A stretch of DNA of 64,000 nucleotides from Prorocentrum cordatum (Eukaryota; Sar; Dinophyceae; Prorocentrales; Prorocentraceae). Every line of letters begins with the position of its first letter. The first letter of the stretch is position 1. The position numbers were made by a program, and so were the translations under genes. Below, one piece after another: positions 43,501-51,847 of this stretch. The notes under the pieces were generated by a model, which searched no databases, was not told the origin of the DNA, and saw only the letters and a list, made by a program, of their open reading frames with translations. The stretch lies in assembly GCA_963575745.1 (NCBI GenBank), contig CAUYUJ010009447.1, positions 37,501 to 101,500 on the forward strand, read 5' to 3'.

Positions 43501-45421
43501 GGTCATGCCAACAACGACAGCATCATCAGCATCGATGGCAGCTTTGGCACTACCGACACCACCGACGAGATCGATACCGACACCAACGGAAAGCAGCAGA
43601 TCATCTCCGACGTATGGAGCTACGCACGCAGTACCAGTACCTCCTCAAGGTCAGCATCCTGTCTGGAAAGGAATACCTCAGAATGGCTTCTACAAAGCAT
43701 GGATGGAGTTTCCTGGTCAGAAATATTCAGTTGGCATTTGGCCTCAACACTGGAACTCAAAGCGCAAGACAGATGCTGAGAAGTACTACACGTGCATGCC
43801 AGAGGATTTCTACAATGGCAGTTCTCTTCCAGTGGTGACCCCGCTGAATGCACTCCAGTGGCTGCACCACGTCACGCCGGCCATGGAGGTCAACGAGCTA
43901 GGTCACAGACTAGACATTCAGGAGATCTGCTCAGGATCATCACGACTTTCGTTGGCAGCTCTTCATCTGCGACTCAATGCAGGATTTCCAGTTGACCATA
44001 GGTATGGCTGGGATACAGGCCTACGAGATCATCAACATATCCTGGATGAGATACACGACAATCTGGGGATCTCAGTACAGTTCTTTTCCCCAAGATGTTC
44101 TCCTTGGTCAAAAGCCAACACTACGTCTAAAGCAGAAACCAAAGCACGAGCACGACAAGAAGAGCGAGCAGGCCTTCAGTGGACAACGTATCGCTGCAGA
44201 CAAGTTCTCGAGTCCAAGCAGAAGACCCGAGCCTTCATCTTGGAGACACCTCACGGGTCACAGTTGCTCACGGAGAGCCCGTTCGCGTCAATTCATAATG
44301 ACAAGCAGACCACCTCGGCGATACTTGATCAGTGTCAACATGGAGCCAAGGACATCGACAGCCGAGGCCTGCCCAACAAGAAGACGACCATCCTGGACTA
44401 CGCGAATATCGAGATCAGCCAGTCCACCTTATTGCGATGCACTGGCGAGAACAAGTGCCCTCTTCATGGAGAGTTATCTGGGAAGATTCCAGGAACCAGT
44501 ACCTGGAGGACAGCTACGGCAGCAGTATATCCCTGGAATCTTTGCACAGCGATTGGCGCTGATGTATGGCAGTTTACGCACGGCAAAGAAGGTTGTCTAT
44601 CGTTGATGGTCTTCTGGACTTGCGATCGGTGCAAGCATGGAGCTCGCTATCCTGGCACTGATATGCGAGTTACGCCGGTCCACACTCGGACAGAGGGCTG
44701 CAGGTTCAAAGACACTCAAGAGCCTAACCGAGCGATTGTTGGACGGCCTCCACTACCGGGATCAGCTCAAGCTCCAGCACCTGCACCTCTTCCTCCAGAA
44801 GCGCCAGCACCGCCGGCTGGGGCGACGCCACTATCGCTGAAGAACCCATACACTGGAGTACCTCACGTACCAGCTCCAGCAGCAGTGGAGCCAGTAGCTT
44901 CCACTGATAACAGTTCGGCACAGGCAGCACCTCCTGAGCCCGATCAAGCACCACCTGCGGCACCCGCTCAGCCACTCGACGACAAACCCATCGAGGGCAT
45001 GCCTAAGGTTGCCGATCTTCCTGACTACATCGAGCCATCCTTCAACATCAGGATGCTCAGGCGGAAGCTCGAGGATCCCAAGATCACGACGAAGGAGGCC
45101 CAGAAGCTACTGATGGGTCTTCACTACAAGATGTGGCATCTTCCGGCCAGCGAAATGGTAATCTTCCTGGGACGTGGCAAGTTCTCAAAACATGTGATTG
45201 ATTTAATACCAGGAACGATAGCCAAGTGCAAGATCTGCGCAGGATGGAGAAGGACGTTGACAAAGCCGAAATCAGCAGGCACCATCTTGGCAACGCACTT
45301 CAATCATCGAGTACAGACAGACATATTTACACTTTGGGGTCGTATGTGCGTTATCTTCGTGGACGAAGCTATTCATTGGGCGTGCTGCGACCATCTGATC
45401 ACTAAGGACGCTGATACATGA
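40514..45421 (+). CDS. copia Gag, protease and integrase N-terminal half (ends at in-frame TGA)
   Basis: The Gag body spans about residues 115-345 (YPIRRYAQLLKLWWLQTDL, RGQVFQFAMSLRAQRW). A Ser/Lys/Gly-rich stretch surrounds a CCHC zinc knuckle at residues 418-431 (CTKCGSKWHSSSDC, C-X2-C-X4-H-X4-C). The aspartic protease motif is VDTGAA at 757-762. A Pro/Ala-rich linker precedes the integrase zinc site, with HYKMWH near 1537 and CKIC at 1572-1575. The first catalytic Asp of the DDE core is in QTDIF (D1603). Codon 1636 is TGA (45,419-45,421). The second half continues in the same frame directly after it, so this is one interrupted polyprotein, not a normal gag/pol boundary. Confidence 0.9.
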   Translation: MCAVQHLGSRTEKSSLVARHMRSNFTVKLPLPYPARPAIACLGLVPLLGAWLWSLAGWSDGVTELVEAEGWAATIYTHPDVYYDLNTGLAAPVLYAVNYDLFIMDGAAANVSGADNSRLPLDSFTRSTPPGWVTGIKRYPIRRYAQLLKLWWLQTDLNEEQWGPAICGRLRGQVFQFAMSLRAQRWSLVTGQQIMIEAPELFAEPANDAQQVGINMIPEQMSGAKFLIQRILEEYTTDRQDLQWEVLTAFFELFRGNSKFGDFLALYDLALSDAEAQCGLQMNDIGKTYFLLRGAQLSERQHFDLRLRVDGDLSRYHDIRRLCTRMFGDHDAAKSSTLHDMAGVYHGSSWQDTWYGDSYDESEWQWNEDDTWQEETYWGDQDWQEGEYPQDQPHQHHSSSETGEFWGKGNSNRRKDGCTKCGSKWHSSSDCPLPGGSSASHDHQGSSSKGKSSSSSKSKGKGKYMTNYGNSGGKKGNYRKGKSKGRSSSSKGYRKGKNNSKGFRSGRNKGKGYRYRSGGTFLLEDGPADVDHEYHYDEDDGDITSWYEGDGVYGMCQQSTGDTWYEYGDGTPAQHPFANGSWAAFETPDGWETVGTSSGEPTPPQNTQQPSWQGLVPPDYLSPARSSAPAAAAASSSTPGSASAASRLLPEFNFDSLLARRQRMQELGIDDPDDLEAQESRSSVTASTRTTRSGSALARTALFTASLFSIFASHEQVMIPDSQMIQHQWQNKPRIINNMTNMNFHLVRGRPMHGMLVDTGAAKAIMGTDTMKEYITDILSKYGKVIEVKPSESRFTGIGGRQEKSKGLAETPLGIPLPGIAEVTIDLDLLGDLGSKCPGLLPLSVLLRLQSSILCGVLQGGDGIMIIKVVGSGGPHTTAIPQTFFIRLYLTGSCHYLLPTGDFKQASWLDQKKLRKTVVQYFNEVMRTSTSSHHKKRKGSVGMDAGSLTLAVRASGSEGESGPENSSDIDEEITTTGLHKINIARQLAPVPVREPPVMPTTTASSASMAALALPTPPTRSIPTPTESSRSSPTYGATHAVPVPPQGQHPVWKGIPQNGFYKAWMEFPGQKYSVGIWPQHWNSKRKTDAEKYYTCMPEDFYNGSSLPVVTPLNALQWLHHVTPAMEVNELGHRLDIQEICSGSSRLSLAALHLRLNAGFPVDHRYGWDTGLRDHQHILDEIHDNLGISVQFFSPRCSPWSKANTTSKAETKARARQEERAGLQWTTYRCRQVLESKQKTRAFILETPHGSQLLTESPFASIHNDKQTTSAILDQCQHGAKDIDSRGLPNKKTTILDYANIEISQSTLLRCTGENKCPLHGELSGKIPGTSTWRTATAAVYPWNLCTAIGADVWQFTHGKEGCLSLMVFWTCDRCKHGARYPGTDMRVTPVHTRTEGCRFKDTQEPNRAIVGRPPLPGSAQAPAPAPLPPEAPAPPAGATPLSLKNPYTGVPHVPAPAAVEPVASTDNSSAQAAPPEPDQAPPAAPAQPLDDKPIEGMPKVADLPDYIEPSFNIRMLRRKLEDPKITTKEAQKLLMGLHYKMWHLPASEMVIFLGRGKFSKHVIDLIPGTIAKCKICAGWRRTLTKPKSAGTILATHFNHRVQTDIFTLWGRMCVIFVDEAIHWACCDHLITKDADT
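40560..40571 (+). promoter_or_regulatory. putative primer-binding site
   Basis: TGGTAGCGCGAC begins one base after the LTR. TGG at this point is complementary to the CCA end of a tRNA. The matching tRNA was not identified. Confidence 0.55.
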
Positions 45422-48400
45422 CACCAAGTCTTTCTGAGATGTTGGGCACGTTATTTTGGACCACCAAAAGTTATTGTGTCCGACCAGGAAGGCGCAGTGA
45501 TTGGCGACTTCATCGGCAAAGCATGCGAGGCCTACGACATCGAACGCGACCTTCAAGGATCAGAAGGACATACCAGAACTGGCTTGGCTGAAAGGCGGCT
45601 TGGCCTCATCAAGCTCGCGGCTCTCAAGCTCTACTCGCAGGTGCAGAAGCAGGGCATTCGTAAGAGCCAAGATGATTGCGTACTTGAGGCGAGTTTGTGC
45701 TCCAACTCGGTTCTGGTCTATGGGAGTTCGACGCCGAATCAGGCCCTCTTGGGCTACGAGCCTCGCGATTTCTACCATCACGACAACACGGCGATCTCGG
45801 CGACGAGCGATGCGAAGGCTGGACTTCCGGACTCGATCGAGTCCCAGATCCGCCTCAGGCTGCACGCGAAGGAGGCCATCATCCAGGCAGTCATAGAGCA
45901 CCGCATCGCGGAAGCGGCGAATACCAAGCCGCAGCAGTATGCGCCGGAGACACTCAAGCAGATCGAGGAGCCAGAGGCGAAGGTGGATCTCTGGAGGGAA
46001 CCAACCTCCAAGGATCAGAGCGGATGGCGAGGCCCAGCGGAAATGGTCAAATGTATCAGCAAAGAGAATAAGGCGATCATCATCTGGCGTGGCCATCCGA
46101 TGTTGGTTCCACTACGACACGTTCGGCCTCATATCGGTTTCGTGTGGCTTTCTCAGATCAGCACCGCGACCAGCGACACCAGCAAGCAGCTCATCGCCTC
46201 ACTTATGGACCAAGTCGAGGACCATGTTCTTGGACAGGTCTACACTTACGGCAGACAGTGGGACCAGAAGGCGCAGCAGTACATCAACGTACCCGAGGAC
46301 CTGGAGGAGCGACCTCCTCGTATTCTGGCAGACGCTCGTCAGGCAGCTCAAGACCTACTCAACTTGAGCATCGATGGAGTTCAGTTCGGTTACGGTGTGA
46401 GGCACACCGAGCCGCTGATCAATGTGGATTACGGGCGCCTTATGCAGTGGACACAGCAGCTGCGGGATCAATACACGATTGCTGATATCAGGCCAGGCAC
46501 CAAAGTTTCACTGGCTTCAAGAGGCAGTCATTCAGATAAGTGCTTCTTGGTGGCTTATCAGATTGCGGCACCTGACTACTTCAGGGATGATACTGCTCTT
46601 CCTGACTTAAGTCCGATGTGGAGCCCATCAACAATTCCATGGACTCCAGCACCGTTTGACGACGACAGTGTGATTTACATTCCAAGCCCGCAGTCACGGA
46701 TTCCGCCAGCAGCACCTCCAGCACCACCGCAGCAGCCTCAGTATCCACCAGCAGGACCAGGACTGAATAACACCACGATGTCATCACCATCATTGACATA
46801 CAGCCCTGACCAGAGCATGGAGCAGCAGGCACCGACTCCACCTCCTGCACCTTCACCTGGACCTCCTCCGGCTCCAGCAGTAAAGATCATGGAACCCAGG
46901 TCTCCTGGACTGGACAGATCGCGTTCAAGAGTAGAGCGGCATCTGACACCGCCGCCTACCTTCAAAGACGTGGCAGTATCACAGTCACCAGTTCGACCAC
47001 CAGATGATCCGCCGGAACCTGGAGCAGCGAAGGTCAAAGCGGCAGCTTCACCAGAGCTAGATAGATCACGATCACGAGTCTATGGACTACCACCAGAGTT
47101 TCCTCAACATCCAAGTCCGCCTCCAGCGAAGATACCGATCTCGGAAAGTCCAATGCCAGAAGCACAGATGGATTCAGCTCCAACGTCTACACCATCGAGT
47201 TCAACGGCGTCAGCAGCAGACAGATCAAGATCAAGGATTTTGGAACGTCCGACGGCATTTCCATGGCCAGCACCTCCTCAGACCATCGAGAAGCAAGATT
47301 CTCCAGTGGCTTCAGCTGGACCGAAGTTCAAGTCACCTGAAAGCGTATCAAGTACCAGGTCGAGGACTCGTGCAGAGATAAAGCGGGTTGAGATCGACGA
47401 ACTTCCCGAGAAGAAGCTCTTCGATCCTGAGTCACCTGTGGCAGACCCAGGCCAGCCTAGCGGCGAACCTCAAAATCAACAGCCAGTACTACCATTGTTG
47501 CATCCGCCTCCGACGCCGATGGAACATCAAGACGATAAGCGAGCACGAACTGGACCATCACCAGCATCACCGAGCTTACCATCGAGCTCAGTGGAATCAT
47601 CAGAACCAGTACCAGCACCAGAAGCAGCAGACGCAGCAGCAGAAGCTACATTGGACCAGACACTTGAGTATCCAGATGGAGCAGCTGATCAAACTATCGA
47701 ATATCCAGATGGAGCAGCTGACCAAACTATTGAATATCCAGAAGGAGCAGCTGATAAGACCATCGAATATCCTGAAGGAGAAGCTCTCTTTTCGGTGGCA
47801 CCTCCGTCATGGTATCAGTACTGTGTCTCAACTTCCAAGATCAATGAGATGCGGGACACCTCTCCATTTGACGACTTCGACCCGATGACGCATGCGGCAG
47901 AAGACGCCGGCAGAGTTCAGAGCTGGCTCACCTCAGCCAGGGCAGGCAATGCAGCTTGGACAGCACAGGAATCGTTTTTGGTTATTCCAGGGCCCTGGCA
48001 GAAGGAGACTTGCTTTTGGTATGACATTCTTGCAGACGAATGTTTCTCTGTCACTCAAGAGGACTTCTTGACAGAGGACGACGTCATCAAGCACTGGGAG
48101 CACGTGGAGAAAGGAGACAGAAAAGAGATAGCATCCTTCGTATCTCATGAAGTGTTTACCCTGGACCTGGCAAAGCACAGTACCAACACGATCGACGCAG
48201 TATGGGTACGCAAGTGGAAAACGAGACACCCACCAGAAGTCAAATCACGCATGTGTGGACGTGGCTTCATGGACGTACAACGCAAAGGAGTACATCGACA
48301 TTCATCAACGGCATCAGCATTGTCACACCGGTTGGCCATCACTCTTGGAGCTCAGTACTACTGGGATTGCGAAGCCTTCGACGTTTCGACGGCATTCTTG

Positions 48401-50005
48401 CAGGGCTTACGCTTCCAGGAAATCGAGGCGAGGGCCAAGGAACTTGGACATGAATGCAAGAAGGTTCGAACAGTATGGCTACAACCTCCAGCCAACGTAT
48501 GGCGACATCTACGGATGATCGGATTCACGACGGTTGAGGACGTGGAGCGATCACTGTTTGTTCTATTGCTGAACAAGGCCATGTACGGATTGGTGGATGG
48601 ACCGATTTTGTTTCAGATGGCTTTCCTACACTTTCTCTTGAGCGAGCTCAAGTTCTACAAGTCGCTGCACGACGACAACTTCCTGTACAAGTTTGACGAG
48701 ACTGGAGCAACTCTTGCCTGCATCATTGTATTACACGTTGATGACTTGTTAGTATTGGCAATGAAGAGTTTGATTTCCTGGGTGCAGCAACAAGTTGAGC
48801 GAAAGTTTGGCAAACTGAAACAGCATACGTTACCTTTCACATGGTGTGGGATTGTTCACGAGAAGATCAGAGCGGGACACTTCTTCCTGCACCAGAAGCC
48901 GTACCTGATTCGACTCAAGCCTATCACCTTGGTCGAGAAGACTGCGGACACGGCCGAGCTTTGCGATAAGGATCACAGCTCTTTTCGCTCATTGCTGATG
49001 AGCATGCTATGGCTGACCAAGACGAGGGGTGACATCCTTCAAGAGATTGTTCAACTCCAGACCGAGATGATCAACCCGAAGGGCATCCACGTCAAGCAGT
49101 TGAACAGCGTGCTGAAGCAGGCCTTGGCTAATCAAGAGATGAATGGACTTCATTTCAGATATGTTGGACCACAGCGGCGACTGGTTCAAGTGACAGACAG
49201 CGGCCATATTACCAGCACTACCTGCTATCCACAGGAAGCGCGCATCGTTCTGTTGACAAAGGATCATGCAGCACTACGCCACGGAAGTCAAGAGCAATAC
49301 TATGGAGAAGAAGCGCGAGTTTTCGGTGGAGTGGCATGCCCATTGATTCTCAGCTCAAAGAAGTCTCAGAGAGTTTCATGGTCGACCTCTCATTCAGAGA
49401 CGAACCCTGCGGTTTCTTGTGCGGCAATGGCAAACATTATAGCATCACGGATCACGGAGTTGGAGTACCTTCCAGTATTCGGCAAGACACCCACGGCACG
49501 CGACCTATTGGAAGTTCACCTACGTTCTCAGCACCTGATTCCAGTGGACGTGTGTACCGATGCGATGAACCTCTTCGAGCTCATATGTTTCTCCAAGTCA
49601 TTACCAAATGATAAACACCATCGAGTTGGTATTTTAGCACTGCGTGAAGATCGACTGACAAGGAGGATCAGAAATATCATTCATTTACCGACAACAGTGA
49701 TGTTGGCAGACCAGCTGACCAAGAAGATGCTTTCGCCGATTTACATGCATTTCTTGACTACTGGTGAGTGGAAGATTGAGCTTAAAGAAAGAAGCATCAG
49801 ATTACGACGGGGAGTGCGACGTCCGGCTACATATACCGAGCAGGACTTGAAGGACAACAACTACGAGGTAAGCTCTAACGACGTTGGCGAATCGTTGGAG
49901 CTGGACGACGACAAGATTTCCCTACTGGAGTTCCTCTCATGCTATGAGGAAGAAAATGACAACGATGATTGGAACAAGATGGATATCATACCCAAAGGTC
50001 TATGA
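45422..50005 (+). CDS. copia integrase C-terminal half, reverse transcriptase and RNase H
   Basis: In frame with the preceding segment; an ATG or near-cognate start is not needed if the TGA is read through. Integrase residues are SDQEGA (second Asp, 45,482) and GLAERR (Glu, 45,590), with spacing D-X53-D-X35-E, as expected of an active core. A disordered linker carries three copies of DRSRSR (about 46,912; 47,060; 47,217) and four copies of a DGAADQTIEYP-like unit (47,658-47,785). RT motifs are FDVSTAFLQG (48,377) and HVDD (48,734-48,745). RNase H has VTDSG, SHSET, CTDAM and ADQLTK (49,706), supplying the four acidic positions. The TGA stop at 50,003-50,005 lies 46 bases before the 3' LTR. Confidence 0.92.
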   Translation, partial: HQVFLRCWARYFGPPKVIVSDQEGAVIGDFIGKACEAYDIERDLQGSEGHTRTGLAERRLGLIKLAALKLYSQVQKQGIRKSQDDCVLEASLCSNSVLVYGSSTPNQALLGYEPRDFYHHDNTAISATSDAKAGLPDSIESQIRLRLHAKEAIIQAVIEHRIAEAANTKPQQYAPETLKQIEEPEAKVDLWREPTSKDQSGWRGPAEMVKCISKENKAIIIWRGHPMLVPLRHVRPHIGFVWLSQISTATSDTSKQLIASLMDQVEDHVLGQVYTYGRQWDQKAQQYINVPEDLEERPPRILADARQAAQDLLNLSIDGVQFGYGVRHTEPLINVDYGRLMQWTQQLRDQYTIADIRPGTKVSLASRGSHSDKCFLVAYQIAAPDYFRDDTALPDLSPMWSPSTIPWTPAPFDDDSVIYIPSPQSRIPPAAPPAPPQQPQYPPAGPGLNNTTMSSPSLTYSPDQSMEQQAPTPPPAPSPGPPPAPAVKIMEPRSPGLDRSRSRVERHLTPPPTFKDVAVSQSPVRPPDDPPEPGAAKVKAAASPELDRSRSRVYGLPPEFPQHPSPPPAKIPISESPMPEAQMDSAPTSTPSSSTASAADRSRSRILERPTAFPWPAPPQTIEKQDSPVASAGPKFKSPESVSSTRSRTRAEIKRVEIDELPEKKLFDPESPVADPGQPSGEPQNQQPVLPLLHPPPTPMEHQDDKRARTGPSPASPSLPSSSVESSEPVPAPEAADAAAEATLDQTLEYPDGAADQTIEYPDGAADQTIEYPEGAADKTIEYPEGEALFSVAPPSWYQYCVSTSKINEMRDTSPFDDFDPMTHAAEDAGRVQSWLTSARAGNAAWTAQESFLVIPGPWQKETCFWYDILADECFSVTQEDFLTEDDVIKHWEHVEKGDRKEIASFVSHEVFTLDLAKHSTNTIDAVWVRKWKTRHPPEVKSRMCGRGFMDVQRKGVHRHSSTASALSHRLAITLGAQYYWDCEAFDVSTAFLQGLRFQEIEARAKELGHECKKVRTVWLQPPANVWRHLRMIGFTTVEDVERSLFVLLLNKAMYGLVDGPILFQMAFLHFLLSELKFYKSLHDDNFLYKFDETGATLACIIVLHVDDLLVLAMKSLISWVQQQVERKFGKLKQHTLPFTWCGIVHEKIRAGHFFLHQKPYLIRLKPITLVEKTADTAELCDKDHSSFRSLLMSMLWLTKTRGDILQEIVQLQTEMINPKGIHVKQLNSVLKQALANQEMNGLHFRYVGPQRRLVQVTDSGHITSTTCYPQEARIVLLTKDHAALRHGSQEQYYGEEARVFGGVACPLILSSKKSQRVSWSTSHSETNPAVSCAAMANIIASRITELEYLPVFGKTPTARDLLEVHLRSQHLIPVDVCTDAMNLFELICFSKSLPNDKHHRVGILALREDRLTRRIRNIIHLPTTVMLADQLTKKMLSPIYMHFLTTGEWKIELKERSIRLRRGVRRPATYTEQDLKDNNYEVSSNDVGESLELDDDKISLLEFLSCYEEENDNDDWNKMDIIPKGL

Positions 50006-50030
50006 CACCACGCTCCGACTACATAAGATA

Positions 50031-50051
50031 GATTGAAGAGGGTGAAAGCGG
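50031..50051 (+). promoter_or_regulatory. putative polypurine tract
   Basis: GAAGAGGGTGAAAGCGG, mostly purine, ends directly at the 3' LTR. It is the expected primer site for plus-strand DNA synthesis. Confidence 0.6.
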
Positions 50052-50185
50052 ACTCTGAATATCCAGAACATCGACATGTGAGAGAAAGACAGGGTCGTAG
50101 TAGCGATGTGAAATGATGATAGAGAGAAGTAGAGCAGAGGATGTGTGCTGTACAACACCTCGGCTCAAGGACTGAAAAGTCGAGT
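50052..50185 (+). repeat. 3' LTR (134 bp)
   Basis: Same termini as the 5' LTR (ACTC...GAGT). It carries GTGAGAGAAAGACAG where the 5' copy lacks two bases. Otherwise the two LTRs are identical by eye. Confidence 0.9.
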
Positions 50186-50355
50186 GAGGGAGGGGGGGGG
50201 GGGGGGGAGGGAGGAGGGAGGAGGAGGGGGGAGGGAGGGAGGAGAAGGAGGAGGAGGAGACCGAGGAGGAGGAGGAGGAGGAGGAGGAGGAGGAGGAGGA
50301 GGAGGAGGAGGAGGACAAGGGCAGGGGGTGGAGGAGGAGGAGGAGGAGGAGCCAG
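50186..50355 (+). repeat. GGA microsatellite right of the copia element
   Basis: GGAGGAGG repeats with a G run at 50,191-50,207. It is the continuation of the tract that ends at 40,426, so the element split one purine tract. Confidence 0.85.
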
Positions 50356-50430
50356 GTAGGTAGGGCAGCCCCGAGGGGAAGAGCCCCGCAGGACTAAGAC
50401 AGGCGGCGCCGACGGGGTGGCACACGGACC

Positions 50431-51762
50431 TCACGAGGATCCGCCACTTCCGCCACCCTCGGCGCCGCTTTTGGGGGCTCCTGGGGGGTGGCACTTGGGG
50501 CCACACGAGGATCCGCCACTTACGCCACCCCCAGGATGCCCCGAACTCGGCCACGAACGCACGACCGCAGGGCGGCTAGCAGCGAGCAGGCGGCTCGCGC
50601 GCGACGGGCCGAGCGACAGCCTCATGACGGAAACGAGGCCCTGGTCGATCATCTTGTCGATGGCCTCCTGGACTTCCGTCTCGCACTCCATGAGGTGGGC
50701 CTCGGACTGGATGCTGTCCTCGATCTGCTCGAGTTGCCACGCGATGAGGTCGCCCTCGTGGACCACGGCGCCAGCGTCCTGCTGCTGAACCAGGAACTGC
50801 AGGAACGCGATCGGAACGACAGCACCATCAGCATCACCACAACCATGTCCGAGGGCCACGCCATCTTCAACACCATGTCCGCCACGCTCATCAGCAGGCT
50901 CGCCCTCGGAGAAGAGGGCAACGCAATCACTATCATGAGGACCTCCGCCAGGGTCGTCAGCAGGCTCACCGTCGGAGAGCACCACGCCAAGGTCACCACC
51001 ACCTTGGACACCATTGCTGTGCTCATCACCTCCAGGAGAGGCCACGCTGCTGACTTCGCTGGAGGCCTGCACGTCGGGATCTTCCCGGACCTCCTCCAGC
51101 GGCCCGGCACTGCACGCGACGAGTGGGTCCACCACTTCCTCAGCCGACATGCCGAGGTTGACCACCAACTGCGAGTCCTCTGGCACGGAGGCGTCGTCCG
51201 CGCCAGCCGCATCGCGAAGGGGCTCAACGTCCACCACGACGTGGGAGTGGCCCTGCACAGGCGGGACGACGCTGGGATTGCACGCGACCTGCTCCACGCC
51301 GAGCTCGCACAGCAACGTGGAGGCCAGCCTGACACCGGCTGGGACGAACGGCTCGGCGTCGCGGCGGAGGGGCGGCGCAGCACCCTCCAGCAGGCGCTCG
51401 AGCGCCCGAGCCACCAGCCCGTCAGGCATCTTAACAAGCCCTCTCGCCGCGCCAGGCGGCGGCGCGTGGCGTGCGGAGTTGCCCTCCACCAGCGCCGCGT
51501 CCGCCTCGGCGAGGAGGGCAGGGTCGCAACCGATCAGCCGCGCGGCCGCCGCCTCCTCGCCGAGCGCGGGGAGGTAGCAGCCGACAGCGTCACCAAGGCG
51601 CCAGTGGACGTCGAGCGAGGCCCTGAGCGCCTTCGTGCGGCGTGACAACGCGGCCGCACGAGACCAGCCCCGCTCTGCCTGCCGCTCTCGCCGCAGGCGC
51701 CGGGCCAGCGACCGGGCGGGGGCCGCCGCCCGCGGCTTGCCGCCGCCAGCACTGGCGGACAT
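50431..51762 (-). CDS. intronless gene of unknown function, probable retrogene
   Basis: From ATG at 51,762 (MSASAGGGKPRAAAP) one reverse-strand frame stays open for about 443 codons without an intron, unlike its neighbours. Segments include ARSLARRLRRERQAERG, LRASLDVHWRLGDAVGCYL, KMPDGLVARALERLLEGAA and a Glu/Asp-rich middle with two related units (LSDGEPADDPGGG; FSEGEPADERGG). A helical part follows: FLQFLVQQQDAGAVVHEGDL, WQLEQIEDSIQSEAHLME, EAIDKMIDQGLVSVMRLSL. The last 40 or so codons are Gly/Ser-rich and may be beyond the true end. A relic SL tag lies 63 bases upstream of the ATG. No domain is recognised. Confidence 0.65.
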   Translation of the reverse strand: MSASAGGGKPRAAAPARSLARRLRRERQAERGWSRAAALSRRTKALRASLDVHWRLGDAVGCYLPALGEEAAAARLIGCDPALLAEADAALVEGNSARHAPPPGAARGLVKMPDGLVARALERLLEGAAPPLRRDAEPFVPAGVRLASTLLCELGVEQVACNPSVVPPVQGHSHVVVDVEPLRDAAGADDASVPEDSQLVVNLGMSAEEVVDPLVACSAGPLEEVREDPDVQASSEVSSVASPGGDEHSNGVQGGGDLGVVLSDGEPADDPGGGPHDSDCVALFSEGEPADERGGHGVEDGVALGHGCGDADGAVVPIAFLQFLVQQQDAGAVVHEGDLIAWQLEQIEDSIQSEAHLMECETEVQEAIDKMIDQGLVSVMRLSLGPSRASRLLAASRPAVVRSWPSSGHPGGGVSGGSSCGPKCHPPGAPKSGAEGGGSGGSS

Positions 51763-51825
51763 CGGCCTCTGGCGCGACACGCGCCCGCGCGGCGCGCTGC
51801 GAGGGCCTCCCGAAGCGCGGGCTCA

Positions 51826-51847
51826 CTTGAGCCAAAATGGCCACGGA
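51826..51847 (-). other. relic dinoflagellate spliced-leader sequence
   Basis: Read on the reverse strand, 22 bases match the conserved dinoflagellate SL at 21 positions. It contains CCATTTTGGCTCAAG exactly, with one A-to-G change at the sixth base (fifth after the variable first base). The sense is the same as the downstream gene, whose ATG is 63 bases away. SL tags are added to mRNA by trans-splicing, so a genomic copy implies that a mature mRNA was reverse-transcribed and reinserted. The relic ends in AAG, and a 190-base TCC tract lies upstream in the reading direction, which together could serve as a new trans-splice acceptor. Confidence 0.85.

Larger units (their letters stand above)
40427..50185 (+). 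mobile_element. nearly intact Ty1/copia retrotransposon, 9.76 kb
   Basis: Two short LTRs (132 and 134 bp, identical but for a 2-base indel) flank one long Gag-Pol frame. The gene order is Gag, zinc knuckle, protease, integrase, reverse transcriptase, RNase H, which is the copia order (integrase before RT). A TGG-start primer-binding site follows the 5' LTR and a purine tract precedes the 3' LTR. GAGGG occurs on both outer flanks (40,422-40,426 and 50,186-50,190), consistent with the 5-bp target duplication of copia elements, although the flank is GGA repeat so this alone is weak. The only visible lesion is one in-frame TGA in the integrase. Near-identical LTRs imply recent insertion. It lies opposite to the surrounding genes. 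Confidence 0.95.

Noticed and set aside
45419-45421. TGA as a programmed Gag/Pol read-through site
   Set aside because: It lies between catalytic residues of integrase, far downstream of protease. Such regulation is expected at the Gag end.
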